Shown here: positions 59,501-64,000 of the stretch, one piece after another | How positions within the stretch are numbered: position 1 is the first letter of the stretch | Layout of the letters: each line of letters begins with the position of its first letter | Source: Schistosoma haematobium | Taxonomy: Eukaryota; Platyhelminthes; Trematoda; Strigeidida; Schistosomatidae | Assembly: GCF_000699445.3 (NCBI RefSeq) | Contig: NC_067195.1 | Location: forward strand, 69,312,591-69,376,590 | Direction of reading: 5' to 3' | Length of the DNA: 64,000 bases | Program-made: the position numbers and the translations under genes | The notes under the pieces: model-generated | What the model was told of the DNA's origin: nothing | What the model saw: the letters and a program-made list of their open reading frames with translations, nothing else | Databases searched by the model: none

Positions 59501-59801
59501 TTTGGATATATAATTGTGGAACCTGAAGAGAAATTATCGAGGAGAATATTCTTCGTTCATTAATCTGTGTTTTAGTACAGTATTTAATCATCATCTATCT
59601 GTATATATTTTTTACATATTTAGCAATACTTCATAATTAAATAAACTGTTTATTTTCAGGAGACAAACAAATGAAGAACGTGAAACAGAATGGAGGGCCA
59701 CAGGACGTTTTTTATTAAGTTTACATTCTCAGCTGAATTTACTTAAAGAAAACTTACATATGAGTAACAGTCAAACATTTTACTCCACAGTGAGCGGTTA
59801 G
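53534..59801 (+). CDS. TLX: TLX/HOX11-type homeobox transcription factor, four exons, 278 codons
   Basis: Exons: 53534-54011, 56790-56872, 58564-58697 and 59660-59801 (TAG). Donors GTAGGT, GTAAGT, GTCAGA; acceptors TTTACGTAG, TTAACAG, TTTTCAG. The phases join cleanly. Residues 6-12 (FSINEIL) form an EH1 motif for Groucho-type co-repressors. Exon 1 is otherwise Ser/Asn/Thr-rich. Residues 161-178 ([18 protein letters not shown]) are the TLX-specific block before the homeodomain, which spans about 176-235 with L16, F20, W48, F49, N51 and Thr47 ([13 protein letters not shown]), the TLX hallmark. [13 protein letters not shown] follows, as in TLX proteins. It is a nuclear DNA-binding regulator, probably neural by family. 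Intron 1 carries several mobile elements and intron 3 one more. The start is the first ATG of exon 1. Confidence 0.9.
54114..54168 (+). promoter_or_regulatory. tRNA-like polymerase III promoter (A and B boxes)
   Basis: A box TAGCTAAGTGG fits the eukaryotic consensus fully. The B box GGTTCGTGTCC has one change. Spacing is about 33 bases between boxes. It forms the head of the family A element; no complete tRNA fold is expected. Confidence 0.6.
54201..54245 (+). ncRNA. Hammerhead ribozyme, family A, intact core
   Basis: Stem I ATCCAA (54201-54206) with CTGGAT (54240-54245), one mismatch at the core end. Core CTGACGA (54207-54213). Stem II GTCC/GGAC perfect. GAAA, stem III ACG-TG-CGT, T at the cleavage position. 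It agrees with the known schistosome hammerhead layout and is the best-preserved one here. Confidence 0.8.
54861..55133 (-). pseudogene. Penelope-like GIY-YIG endonuclease fragment, joined to an inverted duplicate
   Basis: The minus-strand frame has [20 protein letters not shown] and [13 protein letters not shown], then SSSIAKHL before a stop. This is the start of a Penelope-type endonuclease with an intact YIG. The upstream half of the frame (54977-55120) is an inverted duplication: arms 54977-55040 and 55059-55120 are nearly perfect complements with an 18-bp spacer. It is only a fragment; reverse transcriptase and the end of the endonuclease are missing. It sits in intron 1 of the TLX-like gene, opposite strand. 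Confidence 0.78.
55754..56196 (+). mobile_element. Probable solo LTR in TLX intron 1
   Basis: Begins TGTTGGGGACGATAGATCCC and contains TATAAA (55985-55990). Near its end it shares TTTGATCCGATCGATAA with the solo LTR at 47402-48086 (CTTGATCCGATCGATAA), so it is a related LTR. An internal direct repeat (ATCGATTAAATATTTGAATG and following bases, about 55812-55855 and 55887-55930) makes up part of U3. The limits are approximate. Confidence 0.5.
55810..55935 (+). repeat. Direct tandem repeat, about 75-bp period
   Basis: Two copies of a 45-bp unit beginning ACTTATCGATTAAATATTTG, separated by a diverged third piece. Confidence 0.75.
59225..59400 (-). mobile_element. Family C fold-back in TLX intron 3
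   Basis: Minus-strand tail (TTGAATTCATGAGTCGATC), a decayed hammerhead (59292-59333; the core no longer fits CTGANGA), then a forward tail stub (TTAGATCGACTCATAAATCC). The head is lost. Confidence 0.7.
59440..59560 (+). repeat. Dispersed repeat D, third copy
   Basis: AAATGATGTAATTTGCCTTA, TTGGATATATAATTGTGGAA and TTCGTTCATTAATCTG align with the copies at 31320-31430 (reverse) and 32490-32625. Confidence 0.6.
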
Positions 59802-60112
59802 ACATGTTCAAGAATAACTAAAATCAACTGAAATATGTAAACTGTTAAGCTGATATTCCTTGAATTGAGTTTTTTTATCGTTTGGTCATACACTCATCTA
59901 ACCTATTGACTTTGTACTTTTTAATTGAGATAAACGTTTGTACATCTATCTATGGTGTTCAATCAGATTGGATCGCCAAAACGAATATTAACAATTAATC
60001 CCCATTAAAAGCATCACTAATTTATTACATCTATAATTTTTTTCTTCTCGCTTGATTATCTTGGATTCATGGTGATTTATAGGCATTGAAAAACCACGTT
60101 AAAAACAACTTC

Positions 60113-60118
60113 AATAAA
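60113..60118 (+). promoter_or_regulatory. Possible polyadenylation signal of the TLX-like gene
   Basis: AATAAA 312 bases past the stop codon on the sense strand. AT-rich context makes chance occurrence likely. Confidence 0.3.
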
Positions 60119-60435
60119 AGACTGTCAAGATAAATGTGGACACGGAAAAATCTGTGCGAATGAACAAATGATATGCAAAATTGTACTGTGGAAAAAAATG
60201 GCAGCGAAATTCATCACGAACCAAATTTATCAAGAAAAACATTGACATATTACGATAGTCCTTAAATCCACTGAAACGTAATGTTTTGACAGAATTTGAT
60301 TTCATGCTTTTCCATGTCACCATTCAGCTCGAAAAACAAAAAAAATTCGAAAATCACTTTCAAGTAATCGTTATGCTTAGTAGTATTCAGATTATTATAC
60401 GAACAAGGAATCGCCGAAACAAAGCAATTTAGGTC

Positions 60436-60605
60436 AGTGTGATAATCAGGAGTATTTGAATTATAGTACGAACTAAGAATACCAGAAATAACGTAATAGG
60501 ATCAAGAAGTACTAGATAACCACAAACGAATGTACTGTATTTGAAATTCGAAATCAAGTATTCAACAAGTACAAAAGAATCACTAGTTCATTCAAACGCC
60601 ACATC
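60436..60605 (-). mobile_element. Short LTR of the second LTR family
   Basis: Minus strand from TGTGGCGTTTGAATG to ATTATCACA. It matches the 23448-23288 LTR including the same internal deletion. By position it is the 3' LTR of the minus-strand element that resumes at 62512. Confidence 0.75.
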
Positions 60606-60819
60606 CGCCACAGCTTAAATTGGGGTATAAGTGTCTGCAATAGGTTGTACGTCTTCTTCTTAAGTTCATCCTGAGTCTGTCCGACATTGTATTGAATAAA
60701 AACTCTGTATTATCTAGAATGTACTTATTAGTATTAGAATTAACAACTGAAATCGGAACAGACTCACCTGGGTCCTGAAATTGTATACAGTCAGCGTGTC
60801 GATTTTGTAATGAAGTCAT
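60592..60819 (-). pseudogene. C-terminal frame of the second LTR family, ending inside the LTR
   Basis: A 75-codon minus-strand frame (HADCIQFQDPGESVPISVV, FLFNTMSDRLRMNL) that terminates a few codons inside the LTR. That is compatible with the end of the last ORF of this element. No motif identified. Confidence 0.4.
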
Positions 60820-60829
60820 TAATATCTAG

Positions 60830-61980
60830 AATTAGAACCAAGTACTCTCTTCGTGAGTCTCGACAACTGGACTACATTTCGCAGTTTACTTCAGACGTTC
60901 AACACATCTCTGGAGCGAACAATGTAGTTGCAGACGCCTTATCTCGCATAACTTCCTTGAACAGTTTCCAAGGAATCGACCTTCTTAAACTCGCCCAGCT
61001 TCAAAAAGAAGACACTGATCTTTATCACGAGTCATCGTCCACAACACTTAAACTACGCATCAAACAGATGGGAACAGGTAAGGAAACCTTACTGTGTGAC
61101 ACATCTTCAAGTAGGGATCGACCAATCGTGCCGAAACGTTATCGACGCAATGTCTTCAATACATTGCACAATCTTTCTCATCCAGCTGTTCGTGCAACCA
61201 TCAAGCTTATAGCAGAACGGTTTTGTTGGCCTGACATGAATAAAGACGTGATGGAGTGGGCACGCTCCTGTGTAAGCTGCCAAAAATCTAAGGTTATCAG
61301 ACACAATAAATGTCCCTTAGGCTCATTTAAAACTCCCGATGCTCGTTTCGACCATGTTCATCTGGATTTGGTAGGACCTTTACCAGATTCAAATGGATAC
61401 TCTTACCTCTTAACCTGCGTAGACCGTTTCACTCGATAGCCAGAAGCAGTACCTATCAAGGATATCACTGCTGAAACAGTAGCTGGCGCCTTCGTCGAAC
61501 GATGGGTAGCAAACTTTGGTTGCCCTTTAACCATCACTACAGACCGCGGACGTCAGTTTGAATCTGAACTTTTCCGTCGTCTGACCACACTTTTAGGAAT
61601 CACTCGCTTCCGAACGACGGCCTACCATCCACAAGCAAACGGGTTGGTAGAACGTTTTCACCGACAACTGAAAGCTTCACTTTCAGCTGCAAACGTTTCA
61701 CAGTGGACGGACGCTCTTCCACTCGTCTTACTAGGTATCCGCAATGCAGTGAAAGCTGACATTGTATACACTGCGTCTCAACTCGTTTATGGAACGACAC
61801 TTCGACTTCCAGGAGAATTCATGGATCCTTCATCCTCTTCAATGAACATGGATCTAACCTCCTACACGAACATATTAGTATATTTCGACATGCACCTACA
61901 CTTTCTTTTTTCTTTTCCAGGACGGCTTGAAAAGAACGATGCAGTTTACGAGGAGTTGAAATTTTCGTTGTAACTTTTTC
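60830..61980 (+). pseudogene. Ty3/Gypsy pol 3' half: RNase H end and integrase (copy 2)
   Basis: The frame starts in the last motif of RNase H (RESRQLDYISQF, HISGANNVVADALSR). The integrase zinc finger follows (HNLSHP, then CVSCQKS: H-x3-H ... C-x2-C) and then the catalytic core with D in HLDLVGPLP, D in TTDRGRQF and E in GLVERFHRQ, the D-D-E triad. A TAG at 61437-61439, where the family normally has Trp, stops the frame. It continues in register with PEAVPIKDI until about 61860, then the frame decays. RT, protease and gag are missing. The element is a 5'-truncated Gypsy copy interrupted by one nonsense codon, inserted in a minus-strand LTR element. Confidence 0.88.
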
Positions 61981-62135
61981 TTTTGTTACTATGTTGTACC
62001 TCGGTCCCATATAGTAAGGAAAGACGACCAGACGCTGCTACACTTAGTAAGCTATCAGAAGAGTGTTTACCAACGACAAACTCGTTGGGTTTAAACTTCT
62101 GGCTGGCCACGTCTTAGGGTCGTCACTGTCCCACT

Positions 62136-62430
62136 AGAGGGGGAGTGATCTGTAGCGGTAAATAAATCCCCAAAATAAATAGCTCTGTAAGTTTTCGACA
62201 TTGGATGCTGACCATATGTTTTAGTGGACTCATCTAGCTGAAGGCGCTCGGTCATGCATCCACACCAGATCACGTGTGGTAACGCCGTGCTCAACATCAA
62301 CCGCAATCGCTAGCCAGATTAGATCAGAGAATTCCGATATATTGGTCATCGCCAAATACACTCTTCTGATCTCCTCGACTCTGTCTTTTGATTTCTCTGG
62401 GTGGGAACGAAATATATTAGAAGGGCTTAC
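62136..62430 (+). mobile_element. Polypurine tract and 3' LTR of Gypsy copy 2
   Basis: AGAGGGGGAGTGA (62136-62148) is a polypurine tract directly before TGTAGCGG (62151). The LTR resembles 41461-41735. The 3' end near 62430 is estimated from where sequence of the host element resumes. Confidence 0.75.
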
Positions 62431-62511
62431 TGGTAGAAGCGTTGTCAAACAGTGAATACCTGTGTCATTCTTCAATAGATTTTTCAGCACTATCCTCCAC
62501 CACGAAATAAT

Positions 62512-62939
62512 GTTGGATCTTTATATCCCCAATTTATGAATGATGTGGCTTCATTTAAAACATATTTCTTACATTGACTAGAGTATACATTAGAAGTGAC
62601 TTCATGATAAGGATAAACAACAGCTGATATGAAATCATTTGAATTGTTATCAAAATCGAGGTCATTTTATACTCGTGCTTTGCATTGAACAAGTCTCCCA
62701 CAAGAAACAAATGCATTATGAGGACATATAATATTTAACATGACATCAAGCTTTGACTTTTCTGAAATACTTTCCTCCAATTTATTAAGAATATTATTGC
62801 AGAGTAAAGGATCATTGGAAAAATCAGCATCTATCAAGACTGCATCAGGTTTTCGATCATGACTAGGTTCATTCAACATATATACCTCAGATTTGCAAAG
62901 AATTTCGTCAGAAATAAGTGAGTCATTAGGGAAACCCAT
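62512..62939 (-). pseudogene. ORF of the second LTR family, frameshifted
   Basis: The minus-strand frame from 62939 (MGFPNDSLISDEILC, DVMLNIICPHNAFVSCG) stops at 62667. A different frame then continues with DFDNNSNDFISAVVYPYHEV, YVLNEATSFINWGYKDPT down to the junction with the Gypsy LTR. It lies downstream of the integrase tail, so it may be a third ORF of this element. The function is not recognised. Confidence 0.5.
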
Positions 62940-63059
62940 ATCTTGTACAATAAGATGAGGAATCTGATATGTTGACTGATTAGAAACTATTGTCTCGCGA
63001 GAATTCTGAGTTTTATTCGACCCTGAACTGCTATATGAGTTTGTAGTAACCTACTTTTA

Positions 63060-63400
63060 TCAAGAGAACGCGATTGATTTCTTGGAAACAATCATTATTA
63101 TAACTAATTGTACTGGTGATTGTTTTACTGTGCTTGTTTGTTTAACTGTGCTAAAGACAGCCATATTTTTACTACTCCATTGATTGTGACCTTGCACGTG
63201 TTTGATTACACTCGGTAACCACGCTTGTACTTTTTTGGCACGATCTCGGTATCCTTTCGATACCACGAGATCGCCAACAAAAACATCTCGACTACAGCCA
63301 TCAAATGCCTTCTGATATTTGGCTTGAGGGGGATTTTATCGGTTAACTGGAATGTAGTCTTCTTGTAGTAGTGTTCATAGTCAACCGCGACTCGACTCCA
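63060..63400 (-). pseudogene. Integrase C-terminal remnant, second LTR family
   Basis: The minus-strand reading gives FDGCSRDVFVGDLVVSKGYR then VQAWLPSVIKHVQG, the GD-V...W-P--I pattern of Gypsy integrase C-terminal domains. Just upstream lies VEWSRVAVDYEHYYKK in another frame. The whole protease, RT and integrase core between this and gag is deleted. Confidence 0.5.
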
Positions 63401-63423
63401 CTCTACAAGTCTACACTGTCTTT

Positions 63424-64000
63424 CTAAGTCGTTGATAAAGATAAACCATCATTATAAATACTCAACTTAATAGAATCAGAATAACAAGATTTAATATTAT
63501 TTGCAAAATGATGAACAGTAGTATTACAAAGTGACTGAATATGTCCAATATCACCACACTCAAAACACTCAGAATTACGAAATTTACATGAATTAAGAGA
63601 GTGGAACTTGCCACAGGACAAACATTGACCAAACTTGTGCCCATCTTCGTGAACTGCATCTCAACTCCTCAATGAATTATCTGCATAGCCTTGAGTATGC
63701 ACTGGGTTGGGATGACGCAATGTAGTGGAATTTTTTATATCGTCACGAATCATTTTACGAAATCTTCCTCCTTTACCACATTCGAAATTTGTATACTTAA
63801 TATAGTGTATCAGTAGATCCTTAAGAGTTGTATAAGGAAGCGAAATGGGCTTTTCCGGTAAAGCCAGAGTTTTTAATAAGCTATATGCTTCTTTTCCGAT
63901 GAATGTGAGGAAATGTGCCACAATCTTAACATCCTCATGATCTTCCTTGGTCATAGCCCAGATTTCGAACCTTTCAAAATAATCCTCAAAATAATCAAAA
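63424..64000 (-). pseudogene. Gag with zinc knuckle, second LTR family, second copy (runs off edge)
   Basis: Same protein as at 22749-23301. Residues from FEIWAMTKEDHEDV to the end of the capsid region, the TGA at 63663-63661, then CLSCGKFHSLNSC and CFECGDIGHIQSLC. Here the frame continues 22 codons beyond CNTTV to a stop near 63424. Bases 63519-64000 match 22749-23230 without a visible difference. The 5' end and LTR lie beyond the window. Confidence 0.8.

Noticed and set aside
62230..62490. 86-codon minus-strand frame
   Set aside because: Falls across the Gypsy 3' LTR and its junction; LTRs of this family are non-coding.

Overview
The window is AT-rich, intron-bearing invertebrate nuclear DNA. 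Its repeats point to a blood fluke (Schistosoma): an RTE/SR2-like non-LTR 3' end, Penelope-like GIY-YIG endonuclease fragments, Ty3/Gypsy LTR elements, and many short elements that join a tRNA-like head to a hammerhead ribozyme, as in the schistosome Sm-alpha repeats. No bacterial features are present. Species is not decidable by eye.

Four host genes can be supported. (1) 8516-14458 (-) is an uninterrupted 1980-codon ORF for a coiled coil-PH-PH-MyTH4-FERM protein of the MAX-1/PLEKHH family. (2) 39415-41100 (-) is a three-exon gene for mitochondrial ribosomal protein mL55, reconstructed from splice sites and a consistent 115-codon reading frame. (3) 53534-59801 (+) is a four-exon TLX/HOX11-type homeobox gene of 278 codons, with an N-terminal EH1 repressor motif and the TLX-specific Thr47 in the homeodomain. 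(4) 35994-36353 (-) is a small two-helix membrane protein of unknown function. A partial ORF runs off the left edge (1-162, -). These genes show no operon-like relation; they are separated by long repeat-filled AT-rich spacers.

The rest is a dense mobile-element landscape. At least three families of tRNA-headed hammerhead elements (called A, B, C here) occur in about 14 places. Nearly all copies are fold-backs: part of the element is repeated in inverted orientation at the opposite end. Two family B copies are bounded by 11- and 12-bp target-site duplications that enclose the whole fold-back, so that shape existed when they inserted. One B copy is instead a direct tandem dimer. Two Penelope-type endonuclease fragments (31860-32351 and 54861-55133) lie close by, and the second is itself part of a 60-bp-arm inverted duplication. 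Direct and inverted terminal repeats plus hammerheads are hallmarks of Penelope-like elements, so the most interesting reading is that these short elements are non-autonomous, hammerhead-bearing RNAs mobilised by that machinery.

LTR elements form a second layer. A Gypsy family whose LTR begins TGTAGCGG is present as a decayed gag-pol copy (41461-43255) and as a better integrase-bearing 3' half (60830-62430) with one nonsense codon. The latter lies inside a second, minus-strand LTR family (60436-64000). A miniature, internally deleted copy of this second family sits at 22647-23448. The two gag segments of the second family match base for base over about 480 bp and share the same internal stop, which suggests recent spread of an already defective master.
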